NCBI GenBank assembly: GCA_028285415.1
Contig: JANQPF010000010.1
Coordinates: 186,001-250,000, forward strand
DNA length: 64,000 bases
Reading direction: 5' to 3'
Source of the DNA: Pseudomonadales bacterium
GTDB taxonomy: Bacteria > Pseudomonadota > Gammaproteobacteria > Pseudomonadales > Azotimanducaceae
A program made the translations under genes and the position numbers. Shown here piece after piece: positions 43,184 through 51,368 of the stretch (the stretch's first letter is position 1; each line of letters starts with the position of its first letter). Below the pieces are notes generated by a model, which ran no database searches, was not told the DNA's origin, and saw only the letters and a list, made by a program, of their open reading frames with translations.

Positions 43184-45070
43184 ATGTACCAACCAAGCAG
43201 CCCCCTGCCGCTACCGCGGCGCGCTCGTGTTGTTGCGCAAAAGCGCGGCTGGCACGGTTTCAAAGATCTCGTTTGCGCCTTCAGCCTGCTCGCGCTTGTG
43301 CTCCTGGCACACGGTTGCGGGGGAGGCGGCGGCAGCTCTGCATCCGCGCCCGCGGCCGATGCGCCGCCCGAACTCGGTGAGCTCTTCATTGGGATCACGG
43401 ATGCGGAGGGAGATTTCCTGCGCTATGCGGTGGATGTAGAAGCGCTGACGCTCGAGCGCGCCAACGGCGACGTCGTCGAAGCCCTGCCGCTGACCACGCG
43501 TATCGATTTCACCGAGCTCACCGAAGTCACAGAATTCCTGAGCATTGCGACCGTGCCGGCTGGCGTTTACGAAAGCGTCACGCTGTCCATGGATTTTGGC
43601 GATGCTGACATCGTCGCGCAGGACGCAAACGGCGATGCGGTTGCCCTCGTTGCCCGCGATACAACGGGCGCGCCGCTGGGATTGACCAACGTGACGCTGA
43701 ACTTGAGCAGCGGTGACGTCGTGCGGGTGCGTGTCGGTATTCCCGCTGCCTTCAGTCTCGACTTCGACCTTGACGCATCCAACGAGATTGATCTTGCGAA
43801 TGCCGAAGTGATTGTTGAGCCCTTTCTGCTGGCCACACCGGAGTTGGAGGAAGATCGTGAGCACCGGGTGCGCGGTGTGCTCGAAGCGGTGGATACCGAT
43901 GCGTCTACCTTCGACCTTGCCGTTCGGCCTTTCCGTCATCGCACGGGACAGTTTGGCGAGTTCACCGTCAGCGTCGACGATGCCACCCGTTACGAGGTTG
44001 ATGGCGTTGGGTTCACGGGCGCAGCCGGACTTGAAGCCATGAGCCAATTGGATGCTCGTGCACCGGTGGTTGCCAACGGCGCCGTTGACGGCGTCGGCCT
44101 GCAGGCTGAGGTTGTTCTGGCTGGTTCCTCAGTGCCGTGGAGCGATGCGGATGTGGTCAAAGGCGTTGTTGCGGCACGCGCTGGCGATGAGCTGATCGTG
44201 CGCGGCGCGCGGATAGAGTTCAGCGACGGCACTGAAGCCTTTCGCGGTTCGTTTACCGTCAATCTATCCGACACTACCGGCGTATCTGCCCCAGGGGTCG
44301 ATAACACTCTCCTGTCCAAAGACAGCATCTCCGTAGGACAGCGCCTTGTCGCCTGGGGTGAATTTGTCGACGACGAAACGCTAGATGCCGCGCGTGTACG
44401 CATGCACATGAACCAGCTGACGGCAGAGGTTGTGGAGGCGGAACCGCTGGCGGTCAGCCTTTTCTACCTCAATGGCCGTCGCCCGGCGGCGTACGATTTC
44501 TCCGGTACGGGCGTTACCCCGGCTGATGACGCTGATCCCGCTTTCTACGAAATCGACACGGCCACGTTGCCGGGTGCGACGATAGAAGGCGGCGACCTGG
44601 TCCGCGTGCGTGGCCTCGTCAACGAGTTTGGTGCAGCTCCTGCCGACTTCAACGCCCGCACGGTCATCGATGTCGACACGGATATGCGCGGTGCGCTGCT
44701 GAAGATCAGCTGGGAATCGGGTACCAGCACGCCGTTCACGAACTTGTCCAGCGAACGGGTTGACGTTGATCTCACCGAAGCGCGCAAACTGTTGGCAGTA
44801 CGCGGCGTGCCGCGGGACTTCATCGAGCTGATGGACGAGGTAGGCCTCGTTGCCCCTGCCTCGGGTATGGGTGTCTACGCGGTCAAAGTCCGGGGTGCGG
44901 GTGAAGTGCACGTTTACCGCTCGTTTGCGGACCTGACGACAGAGCTCATGGCGCAGCTCGATGCCGGTCGCCTGTTGCATCGCATCAGCGCGCAGGGTCG
45001 GTACAATGTCGGCTCGGCCGAATTGACCACTGGACGCGCTGGCTTTGTTTTCAGCTCCACGGACGAGTAA
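43184..45070 (+). CDS. Large DUF4382-like lipoprotein
   Basis: 628 residues. After a long positive N-region, a hydrophobic stretch ends in LLAHGC (Cys45), followed by Gly/Ser. Residues about 65-215 match the DUF4382 pattern (GELFIGITDAEGDFLRYAVDVEALTLER, VPAGVYESVTLSMDFG, FDLDASNEIDLANAEVIVEP). The rest is repeated beta-barrel-like modules (VRGVLEAVDTDASTFDLAV, VKGVVAARAGDELIVRGA, LVRVRGLVNEFGAAP), DUF5666-like. It is probably an outer-membrane or surface lipoprotein of unknown role. A hairpin occludes its ribosome site and another follows its stop. Confidence 0.8.
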   Translation: MYQPSSPLPLPRRARVVAQKRGWHGFKDLVCAFSLLALVLLAHGCGGGGGSSASAPAADAPPELGELFIGITDAEGDFLRYAVDVEALTLERANGDVVEALPLTTRIDFTELTEVTEFLSIATVPAGVYESVTLSMDFGDADIVAQDANGDAVALVARDTTGAPLGLTNVTLNLSSGDVVRVRVGIPAAFSLDFDLDASNEIDLANAEVIVEPFLLATPELEEDREHRVRGVLEAVDTDASTFDLAVRPFRHRTGQFGEFTVSVDDATRYEVDGVGFTGAAGLEAMSQLDARAPVVANGAVDGVGLQAEVVLAGSSVPWSDADVVKGVVAARAGDELIVRGARIEFSDGTEAFRGSFTVNLSDTTGVSAPGVDNTLLSKDSISVGQRLVAWGEFVDDETLDAARVRMHMNQLTAEVVEAEPLAVSLFYLNGRRPAAYDFSGTGVTPADDADPAFYEIDTATLPGATIEGGDLVRVRGLVNEFGAAPADFNARTVIDVDTDMRGALLKISWESGTSTPFTNLSSERVDVDLTEARKLLAVRGVPRDFIELMDEVGLVAPASGMGVYAVKVRGAGEVHVYRSFADLTTELMAQLDAGRLLHRISAQGRYNVGSAELTTGRAGFVFSSTDE

Positions 45071-45094
45071 CTGCATTCGTGTACTTTCCCATTC

Positions 45095-45120
45095 GAGTGG
45101 GCACCAGAGCGTGCCCACTC
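45095..45120 (+). terminator. Strong hairpin between the lipoprotein and the sigma operon
   Basis: GAGTGGGCAC (45095-45104) pairs perfectly with GTGCCCACTC (45111-45120) around CAGAGC, 24 nt after the lipoprotein stop. Ten GC-rich pairs make a stable stem, but only TTG follows rather than a U-run. It probably terminates or stabilises the upstream message and favours the later sigma-factor start. Confidence 0.6.
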
Positions 45121-45139
45121 TTGCATGGGGTTCTTGAAG

Positions 45140-45679
45140 ATGGGTACACAGGCGGAGCTCAACGAGTTTCTGACAAGCGTCGAGAAGAGAGCATATTCGA
45201 TGGCAATGATGGCAGTTAAGAATCAGGATGACGCGCTCGACATCGTGCAGGACGTCATGATGATCCTTGCAAAGAAATACGCCGGGAAACCTGCTGGCGA
45301 GTGGCGGCCGCTGTTTTACCGCATCCTGCGCAACCGCATTACGGATTTCCATCGAGGAACGAGCGTAAGGCGTAGACTCTTCGGCTGGCTATCACCCAAC
45401 AGTGAACAACCTGACGAAAATCCGCTCGAACAGGTGCCTGGTCTGGAGCACCTGAATCCCGACCGTCAGGTCGAAATGGACGGCGCGCGTGACAAAATAG
45501 CGAACGCCGTGAGCCAGCTGCCGGAACGACAGCAGCAGGCTTTCATGCTGAGAGCCTGGGAAGGCTTTGATGTCAAAGCAACCGCCCGAGCCATGGGCTG
45601 TGGCGAAGGCAGCGTCAAAACCCACTACTCCCGAGCGGTGCATGCGCTGCGTAGCGCCCTGGAGGACTATCATGACTGA
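45140..45679 (+). CDS. ECF-type RNA polymerase sigma factor
   Basis: 179 residues from the ATG at 45140 (MGTQAELNEFLTSVEKRAY); ATG 45125 is possible but lies only 4 nt from the upstream hairpin. Region 2 is DDALDIVQDVMMILAKKYAG with the core-binding and -10 helix, and region 4 is LPERQQQAFMLRAWEGFDVKATARAMGCGEGSVKTHYSRAVHALR. The following overlapping genes (DUF3619-like, a small secreted protein, DUF3106) are the usual companions of this subgroup, so it probably controls an envelope response, perhaps with the DUF3619-like protein as a membrane regulator. Confidence 0.9.
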   Translation: MGTQAELNEFLTSVEKRAYSMAMMAVKNQDDALDIVQDVMMILAKKYAGKPAGEWRPLFYRILRNRITDFHRGTSVRRRLFGWLSPNSEQPDENPLEQVPGLEHLNPDRQVEMDGARDKIANAVSQLPERQQQAFMLRAWEGFDVKATARAMGCGEGSVKTHYSRAVHALRSALEDYHD

Positions 45680-46031
45680 GCAGAACGAAACCGATGATGC
45701 CTATGCCGAGCGTCTGGCCCGGACGCTGCGTGACGGTGAACAAGACTTACCGCCGGACGTCATCGAGCGTCTGACAGCCGCCCGCCGCGCGGCCGTAGAT
45801 GCCGCGGATGAGCCGGTGAAGCTGGTGTGGCCGCGCTATGCCGGTGCAGGGGCGCTGGCCACCGCCGCGGTCGTTGTTGTGCTCATGACGCAGCCCGAGG
45901 TGACACCGCTGCCGCCGCTCGATGCCGTCGAGCTTGCTGCGGCGCAGGATGCTGAGCTCCTCGAGGACCTGGAATTTGCCGCGTGGATGATTGCAATGGA
46001 AGAAGCGGATGAGCCGTCGAACTCGGGTTAG
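45672..46031 (+). CDS. DUF3619-like membrane protein, putative anti-sigma partner
   Basis: 119 residues from the ATG at 45672, overlapping the sigma stop by 8 nt. A cytosolic helical segment (DDAYAERLARTLRDGEQDLPPDVIERLTAARRAAV) precedes one membrane helix (GAGALATAAVVVVLM) and a short acidic tail (DAELLEDLEFAAWMIAMEE). This layout is that of DUF3619 proteins found beside sigma factors. Sequestering the sigma factor is inferred from position and topology. Confidence 0.8.
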   Translation: MTEQNETDDAYAERLARTLRDGEQDLPPDVIERLTAARRAAVDAADEPVKLVWPRYAGAGALATAAVVVVLMTQPEVTPLPPLDAVELAAAQDAELLEDLEFAAWMIAMEEADEPSNSG

Positions 46032-46293
46032 CTGGATCATGTTGTTGATTGGAACGAGCATATCGAGCATTCAAGCCGCACCACCGGCCACGGAGCTGAC
46101 GCTGTTCGATTTTCTGGGTGCCATGGTGGAAGACGAGGACGGCTGGGTGGACCCGCTGGATCTGCTGGACGAACCGGTGATTCAGGGGCTCGACAAAAAC
46201 GCTGGTAACGCTGGCGAAGAGGCGGCGGCGTCGACAACTAACACTCAGGCGCCGGATACGCCGCCTGTGAATGAAGAGGAGATGCAGCCATGA
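46009..46293 (+). CDS. Small acidic exported protein, unknown function
   Basis: 94 residues from the ATG at 46009 (MSRRTRVSWIMLLIGTSISS), giving a signal peptide that ends near IQA-AP; ATG 46039 is a shorter option. The mature part is acidic (LFDFLGAMVEDEDGWVDPLDLLDEP) with a Thr/Pro/Glu tail. It overlaps the DUF3619-like gene by 23 nt and the DUF3106 gene by 4 nt (ATGA), so it is a real cistron of the operon. I do not recognise a family. Confidence 0.75.
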   Translation: MSRRTRVSWIMLLIGTSISSIQAAPPATELTLFDFLGAMVEDEDGWVDPLDLLDEPVIQGLDKNAGNAGEEAAASTTNTQAPDTPPVNEEEMQP

Positions 46294-46796
46294 AGTATGC
46301 GAAGCTCCACAACCTGCTGCGCATTCTGCTGGTCACGGGATCGCTGCTGACGAGCCTCTCCGCCGCTGCGCTCGAGTGGTCTGATCTCGACGACACTCAG
46401 CGCAAAGTCCTGGCGCCATACGAAGAAGACTGGTCTTCGTTCGACGAAGCGCGCCAGGAGCAGCTGAGCCGCGGTGCCGCACGCTGGTTGAGCATGGATG
46501 AAGATGCGCAAGCTCAGGCCGTAGAGCGATTCGAGCGCTGGCAGCAGCTGAGTCCCGATAAGCGCGCCGAGCTCATGCAACGATGGCGAACGTTCCGCGA
46601 CCTCACGCCGCAGCAGCAACGTCGTCTGCGAGAGGGCATGCGGCGGTTCAGGCAGTTGCCCGCCGAGCAGCGCCAGCACCCCAGGCGCCAGTTCCGCAAC
46701 ATGAATGCCCAGGAGCGGGCGCGCGCCCTGCAGCGTATGCAGCGCCGGGCTGAACGGCTGCGTCGCGCCCAACCCGATCGTGTGCCCCGTCCCTGA
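46290..46796 (+). CDS. DUF3106 domain exported protein
   Basis: 168 residues with a signal peptide (LLRILLVTGSLLTSLSAAA) and the DUF3106 pattern: WSDLDDTQRKVLAPYEEDW, then helical repeats rich in Arg, Gln and Trp (ARWLSMDEDAQAQAVERFERW, LSPDKRAELMQRWRTFRDL, LTPQQQRRLREGMRRFRQL). The Arg/Gln-rich tail is basic. Periplasmic, probably a sensor or chaperone of the sigma system by analogy with Spy-like helical proteins; function unproven. Confidence 0.87.
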   Translation: MKYAKLHNLLRILLVTGSLLTSLSAAALEWSDLDDTQRKVLAPYEEDWSSFDEARQEQLSRGAARWLSMDEDAQAQAVERFERWQQLSPDKRAELMQRWRTFRDLTPQQQRRLREGMRRFRQLPAEQRQHPRRQFRNMNAQERARALQRMQRRAERLRRAQPDRVPRP

Positions 46797-46837
46797 TGGT
46801 GAGCGCCGCTGTGCGCCAAGAGGGACAACGGACTGTT

Positions 46838-46902
46838 ATCTTATGTGAACCAGTTCGCACCGCCCGAAGCCTTCATTTGCGGGCAACGGCGATCTTATGT
46901 GA
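46838..46902. repeat. Two 11-nt direct repeats upstream of the SleB-type gene
   Basis: ATCTTATGTGA occurs at 46838-46848 and 46892-46902, 54 nt apart, in the 177-nt gap after the sigma operon. The spacing is about five helical turns. They could be binding sites for a regulator of the hydrolase gene, or chance. Confidence 0.4.
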
Positions 46903-46973
46903 CTCGTCGCAGCGCAACGCGTGGCACATCGGAAATAGTATGGAGAAGCGTGAGTCGAACGAAGACGGAGAAG

Positions 46974-47501
46974 ATGCCGATCAAAAAGCTGCTGCTATCG
47001 ATGGCAAAACCCGGGATTGTCCTTGTGCTGGGCGTGCTGTCCGGCTGCGCGACGACGCCAACGGAGATCGTCGACAAGTCGGCCACTCGCGCCGACCCGC
47101 CGGCCCGCGCGACGGCACCGGTGGTCGCGGCTCAACAGCGCTGCCTGGCCCTCGCAATGTACTGGGAAGCTCGAGGTGAGGGCCGCCACGGGATGGTGGC
47201 GGTTGGCTCCGTCGTTTTGAATCGTGTGGCGGATCGTCGTTTTCCGAACACCGCATGCGACGTCGTCTTTCAAGGCGGCGAAACGCCGCCATGCCAGTTT
47301 TCCTGGTGGTGCGACGGGAAGAGCGATCGGCCTACGCACCAGGGGCTCTGGCGTACTTCGCTGACGCTGGCCAATGAACTCTTGACGGATCCGCCCGGGG
47401 ACCCGACTCAGGGTGCGCTGTTTTTCCACAGCACCTCAATCAAACCGCCCTGGAAGCGCACCAGAGTCGCGCATATCGGCAATCACGTCTTTTACCGCTA
47501 G
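46974..47501 (+). CDS. Cell wall hydrolase lipoprotein (SleB/CwlJ-type)
   Basis: 175 residues from the ATG at 46974 with GGAGAAG upstream, giving a lipoprotein signal ending LGVLSGC (Cys25). The Hydrolase_2 domain shows CLALAMYWEARGEGRHGMVAVGSVVLNRV with its catalytic Glu, then CDVVFQGGETPPCQFSWWCDG and the late GALFFHS and HIGNHVFYR. In spore-formers this domain digests cortex peptidoglycan; in Gram-negatives it acts in envelope remodelling. Its stop overlaps the convergent crotonase by 3 nt. Confidence 0.9.
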   Translation: MPIKKLLLSMAKPGIVLVLGVLSGCATTPTEIVDKSATRADPPARATAPVVAAQQRCLALAMYWEARGEGRHGMVAVGSVVLNRVADRRFPNTACDVVFQGGETPPCQFSWWCDGKSDRPTHQGLWRTSLTLANELLTDPPGDPTQGALFFHSTSIKPPWKRTRVAHIGNHVFYR

Positions 47502-48166
47502 CCGCCGTTCGGCAGGCTGTCGCGGATTGCTCGTATGAAGGGATCGCGATTGGCCAGCTTGTTTGCGGCGTAAGCTTCTCCGGGTAGCTCCGCCAGGCGC
47601 TGCGCCTCTTCGAGAGCGGAGCTTGTGAGCGACTCTGCATCGACGAGCCTGTCCAGGAAGCCTGCATCGCAGGCGTCTTCCGGTCCGAGCAGGTCGCCCT
47701 GGACGACGCAGCGGGTCTGCCAGCGCCGGGACAAACGCGCCGCTGCCAGCTGCAGGCCGAAAACGGGTAGCGACATGCCGATGGCCGTCTCGTTGAGCCC
47801 AATCTTGAAACTGCCGCGACAGCCAATGCGGGTGTCGGACGCCAGCATGGTGAATGCTCCGGCGGCTACCGCATGTCCGGTACAAGCTGCTACCACCGGC
47901 TGCGGGTGGGTAAATATTCTGAGCAGCATCTCCGCACCCTTGTTGACGAGTGCCGTGGTGGCGTCGGGTCCTTTCTGAAACTCTTTGAGATCAAAGCCGC
48001 CGGAAAAGACACCCTCGCGGCCGACCAGGAGCACCGCCTGCGCCTCGGACTGGGCTCGGTCGAGACCTTCGTTGACCGCGTCGATGAAAGCGTGGCCCAC
48101 CGCGTTGGCTTTGCCGTCGTCCAGACTGAGGACAGCAACCTGGTCGGTGACTGTGAATTCGAGCAC
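47498..48166 (-). CDS. Short crotonase-family protein
   Basis: 222 residues from a GTG, about 40 shorter than full enoyl-CoA hydratases, as in the compact ECH branch. The oxyanion loops are REGVFSGGFDLKEFQ and VAACTGHAVAAGAFTMLASDT, then KIGLNETAIGMSLPVFGLQLA, where the Glu can serve as catalytic acid. The C-terminal trimerisation region is short. It acts on an acyl-CoA; no pathway partner is adjacent. Confidence 0.9.
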   Translation of the reverse strand: MLEFTVTDQVAVLSLDDGKANAVGHAFIDAVNEGLDRAQSEAQAVLLVGREGVFSGGFDLKEFQKGPDATTALVNKGAEMLLRIFTHPQPVVAACTGHAVAAGAFTMLASDTRIGCRGSFKIGLNETAIGMSLPVFGLQLAAARLSRRWQTRCVVQGDLLGPEDACDAGFLDRLVDAESLTSSALEEAQRLAELPGEAYAANKLANRDPFIRAIRDSLPNGG

Positions 48167-48271
48167 GGGCGTTCTCTCCTTTGAAAAAGAACTAGGCTAC
48201 CACGATGCCTGAGGACGCCAACTGTCGGATCGTGTACATTGCTGGCTCAAATTTCGGGAAGGGGGATGCCC

Positions 48272-48880
48272 ATGCTGACACTACATTTTGCGCCCAACAG
48301 CCGCGCAAGCCGGATCTACTGGCTCCTGCGCGAACTCGACCTGCCGTTTGAGCTCAATCGTATGGATTTCAATCCCAAAGATCTGAAGTCCGACGAGCAC
48401 CGTGCCCGGCATCCGCTGGGCCGGGTGCCTGTGCTCGATGACGACGATGTGCGGATCTTCGAATCAGGCGCCATTGTCGAATACGTGCTGGCAAAGTATG
48501 GCAACGGACGCCTGAAGCCGGACGTCGACTCACCGGAGTTTCCGAACTATCTGCAGTGGTTTCACTACTGCGAGGGCATGGTCATGCCGCCCATCAACAC
48601 CATAGTCGTCCAGACCATACTGCTGCCGCCGGATCGCCGTGACGAAACTGCCCTGGGACAGGCGCAGCGGCTGCTCGGCAAAGCGCTGGGCCCTGTCAAT
48701 GACGCCCTCGAGGGCAGGGAATATCTGGCCGGAGAGTTTTCGGCTGCGGACGTCATGCTCGGCCACTCCTGCATCATGAGCGGCAGGCTTGGCGCCGTGA
48801 CGGACGACATGCCGCACCTCAAGGCCTACATTGAACGGCTGCAGGCGCGGCCGGCGTGTCAGGAGGCGTTTGCCGCCTGA
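48272..48880 (+). CDS. Glutathione S-transferase
   Basis: 202 residues from the ATG at 48272, six bases after GGGAAGGGGG; ATG 48266 adds two residues. The thioredoxin-like N-domain reads LTLHFAPNSRASRIYWLLREL with the cis-Pro region GRVPVLDDDDVRIFESGAIVEYVL, and the helical C-domain has LAGEFSAADVMLGH, where the Asp caps the folding motif. It conjugates glutathione to electrophiles. A convergent SnoaL-type gene follows. Confidence 0.9.
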   Translation: MLTLHFAPNSRASRIYWLLRELDLPFELNRMDFNPKDLKSDEHRARHPLGRVPVLDDDDVRIFESGAIVEYVLAKYGNGRLKPDVDSPEFPNYLQWFHYCEGMVMPPINTIVVQTILLPPDRRDETALGQAQRLLGKALGPVNDALEGREYLAGEFSAADVMLGHSCIMSGRLGAVTDDMPHLKAYIERLQARPACQEAFAA

Positions 48881-48885
48881 CCGCC

Positions 48886-49386
48886 TCAGGGTCCGAGCGA
48901 CCTGCTGGTAGACGGCCGGTCGAATGCGCCCTGCCGAAACTGAGATGCTGCGATGTCCATTGCGTTCACGGGTTGGGAATGTGTGCCCTCGTGCACGCAG
49001 ACCCGCTCGAGGATGCGCCACTCGTCCTCGCGTTTTTCGTACACGTCCAGGTAGCGTCCATGCCAGGTGTCGAGCACGTCCGCGGCGGCTTGAAACAGGT
49101 ACGTGACGTTGTAGATCTCACCCCGGGCTCGGCGGCCGCCCGTCTCGATCTCGATGCTGTGGTTGAAGATACAGTGGCTCGTCGAGCGCCACTTGAGATG
49201 GGCGATCATGCAGTGTTCTGCAAATTCGTGCGCGTTGCCTTTGAACGCACCATGGTCGTCGGTCGCGTCCGGCCAGTAGGCGGACTTCATGAGCGCTTCG
49301 TCCAGCCGGTCGACACCTCGACAATAACGCCGCGCGCACTCGCGTATGGCTTCCAGATCTCCCAGCTGGCCGGTGGTGTAGGTCAT
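48886..49386 (-). CDS. SnoaL-like/NTF2-fold protein
   Basis: 166 residues. It is an NTF2-fold cone: AIRECARRYCRGVDRLDEALMKSAYWPDATDDHG, where YWPDA and the Asp/His after it are typical of SnoaL_4 proteins, then STSHCIFNHSIEI and TYLFQAA...WHGRYLDVYEKREDEWRI. Some members are dehydratases or isomerases of small ring compounds, many uncharacterised. The start overlaps the upstream glutathione-transferase stop by 4 nt (ATGA). Confidence 0.85.
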   Translation of the reverse strand: MTYTTGQLGDLEAIRECARRYCRGVDRLDEALMKSAYWPDATDDHGAFKGNAHEFAEHCMIAHLKWRSTSHCIFNHSIEIETGGRRARGEIYNVTYLFQAAADVLDTWHGRYLDVYEKREDEWRILERVCVHEGTHSQPVNAMDIAASQFRQGAFDRPSTSRSLGP

Positions 49387-50123
49387 GACCCATCGCCCGC
49401 CTGTTCGCGTCCGTAAATCCCGGTAGTCGTCTGCACGCGTTCCGTATACGCCTTCAGAGAGGGGAAATCGTTGGCAACGTGGGTTATCCAGGTGGGCGGC
49501 TGCTGGTCGTAGATTCCGGCCATCAGACCGGCAATCGTGAAGTCGAAGATATTTGGCGTGGCGCCAAAGAGAAACCCTTCTTCCGGCACGGCATCGTTGA
49601 GCGCCTGGAGATCTCTGCGGGCAAAATCTTCTTGTTCCTTCAGAGTGTGGCGACCCAGCCCATGCAGGTTGTATGTCTGCTGGACCCGGCGCTGTGCCAA
49701 TTTAGCGACCAGCGGGCGCACGAGCGCCGGTGCAATGTGGAAAAAGCCGTCCACGACGTTTTTGAACCACGCGTCGTCGAGCCAGCGGCTGGCGACCATG
49801 ATCCAGTAGAGGTGGTCCTCCGACAGGCGGGTCAGCGCTGTGCCCTGGGCGCGCTCAGCCGCCGTCAGACCGGCGTAGACTTTGCCTTGAGTGAGTTCGT
49901 CCAGGTATTCGACGATGAGCTCCGAGTCGGGCAGCTTCTGTCCGTCGACGATGAGGTAGGGCAGCTTGCCCTTGGGCGCTTTGCGCGGGTCGGGTTCCTC
50001 CTCGAGCTGGTAGGGAATGTCCAGCGTTTCGAGCAGCATTTCAATTTTCAGGCAGAACGGGCTTACGTTGCGTAAGCCGAATGCCCCGCCGAGCGTAACG
50101 AGCGTCAGGTCAGGTGTGGCCAC
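49383..50123 (-). CDS. Glutathione S-transferase family protein
   Basis: 246 residues from a GTG with GAGGAAA upstream. The N-domain has VTLGGAFGLRNVSPFCLKIEMLL, where SPFC gives the Ser/Cys-type active site, and GKLPYLIVDGQKLPDSELIVEYL with the cis-Pro and glutathione-binding Asp/Ser. The C-domain is longer than usual and contains PNIFDFTIAGLMAGI. It is coupled to the SnoaL-type gene downstream, suggesting a shared small-molecule pathway. Confidence 0.9.
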   Translation of the reverse strand: MATPDLTLVTLGGAFGLRNVSPFCLKIEMLLETLDIPYQLEEEPDPRKAPKGKLPYLIVDGQKLPDSELIVEYLDELTQGKVYAGLTAAERAQGTALTRLSEDHLYWIMVASRWLDDAWFKNVVDGFFHIAPALVRPLVAKLAQRRVQQTYNLHGLGRHTLKEQEDFARRDLQALNDAVPEEGFLFGATPNIFDFTIAGLMAGIYDQQPPTWITHVANDFPSLKAYTERVQTTTGIYGREQAGDGS

Positions 50124-50184
50124 GTGATTTCCTCAGTGATTCGTCTTGTTTCCTATCTGCCGGTGCGGGCCGTAAACTAGATGG

Positions 50185-50721
50185 ATGCACGTGCTCTTTT
50201 TACACGGACCCGCGGCAGTGGGGAAGCATACGATCGGTAGTCTCTTGAGCCCGCTGGTTGATATGCCGCTGTTCCACAATCACCTGGTGGTGGACGTTGT
50301 GCGGACTTTGTTCGACTTCGGTTCGGTGCCATTCGTGAAGCTGCGCGAAGAGCTCTGGCTTGCCACATTCAACGCGGCGGCGCAGGCCGGCCAGTCGTTC
50401 ATCTTCACCTTCAATCCGGAACGGACGGTCGAGCCGGAACTGATCGAGCGGTTGCAGGCGGCTGTCGAAGATCATGGCGGTCGTGTGCATTATGTGGCGC
50501 TCACCTGCAGCGACGAGACGGTGCTGCACCGCCTGGACAGCCCGAGCCGTGCGCAGTTCGGCAAGCTACGCGATAGAGCCGTCTACGAATCTTTCAAAGC
50601 GGATGGCGGTTTTGATTTTCCGGCGTTGCCGGAAGCCCTGGTTGAGGTCGACACCGATGTTGCCTCACCCGCGGAAGCTGCTCGCATGATTGCCGAGGCG
50701 TTTGCAGGCGCCAGCTCCTGA
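50185..50721 (+). CDS. P-loop kinase-like ATPase
   Basis: 178 residues. Walker A GPAAVGKHT at 8-16 follows a hydrophobic strand (HVLFLHG), and the rest resembles small nucleoside or shikimate kinase-like proteins (FHNHLVVDVVRTLF, VHYVALTCSDETVLHRL, SRAQFGKLRD). The Walker-B position is weak. The phosphate acceptor is unknown. It precedes a methyltransferase by 19 nt. Confidence 0.83.
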   Translation: MHVLFLHGPAAVGKHTIGSLLSPLVDMPLFHNHLVVDVVRTLFDFGSVPFVKLREELWLATFNAAAQAGQSFIFTFNPERTVEPELIERLQAAVEDHGGRVHYVALTCSDETVLHRLDSPSRAQFGKLRDRAVYESFKADGGFDFPALPEALVEVDTDVASPAEAARMIAEAFAGASS

Positions 50722-50740
50722 ACCAACCTGGGATACTCCG

Positions 50741-51358
50741 ATGGCCAACTGGTATGAGAAATACGTGTTACCCAAGCTGATCGACGCGGCCTGCAGTCAG
50801 CCGCCGATGACGGCGCTGCGCGCCCGCTATGTCAGCCAGGCCGAAGGTGAGGTGCTGGAAATTGGCATCGGCAGCGGTCTCAATCTTGCCCATTACGGCG
50901 ACGCTGTGAAGTCGGTGACAGGCGTTGATCCTGCGGCAGAGCTGACCGAAAAGGCGCAGGAGCGAGCCGAGGCCATCAAGGCGGACGTAAGCGTATTGGG
51001 CATTTCGGGTGAGGAGCTGCCGATAGAGAATAATCAGTTCGACACCGTCGTCTGCACGTGGACGATGTGCAGCATTCCCAATCCATATCGGGCGGTTGAA
51101 GAAATGCGCAGGGTGCTGAAACCCGGCGGAAAGCTCATCTTCGTTGAGCATGGCCGGTCTGATGACCCGAAGATTGCCAGGTGGCAGCGTCGCATCGAAC
51201 CGGTCTGGAAGGTCATTGGTGGGGGCTGTCACCTGACGCGGCGTGCGGATGAGCTGGTTGAGGGGGCGGGCTTCCGTCTGACCAGCTGGGAGTCTGGCTA
51301 TGAGCCGGGTCCGAAAGTGGCCGCTTTCATGATGCACGGGATTGCGGCCAAAGCCTGA
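50741..51358 (+). CDS. Class I SAM-dependent methyltransferase (METTL7-like)
   Basis: 205 residues from the ATG at 50741. It contains the SAM motif VLEIGIGSGLNLAHY, the acidic GVDPAAEL, motif IV FDTVVCTWTMCSIPNP and KPGGKLIFVEHG. The pattern WYEKYVLPKLIDAACSQPP and the late GGCHLTRRADEL match bacterial METTL7-type proteins, which methylate small thiols or phospholipids. The substrate here is unknown. The desaturase follows after 110 nt with a repeat array between. Confidence 0.9.
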   Translation: MANWYEKYVLPKLIDAACSQPPMTALRARYVSQAEGEVLEIGIGSGLNLAHYGDAVKSVTGVDPAAELTEKAQERAEAIKADVSVLGISGEELPIENNQFDTVVCTWTMCSIPNPYRAVEEMRRVLKPGGKLIFVEHGRSDDPKIARWQRRIEPVWKVIGGGCHLTRRADELVEGAGFRLTSWESGYEPGPKVAAFMMHGIAAKA

Positions 51359-51368
51359 TCTCCATCCT

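Noticed and set aside
44381-45352. 323-codon minus-strand reading opposite the lipoprotein and sigma genes
   Set aside because: It spans two plus-strand genes and a terminator-like hairpin, which a real gene would be unlikely to cross.
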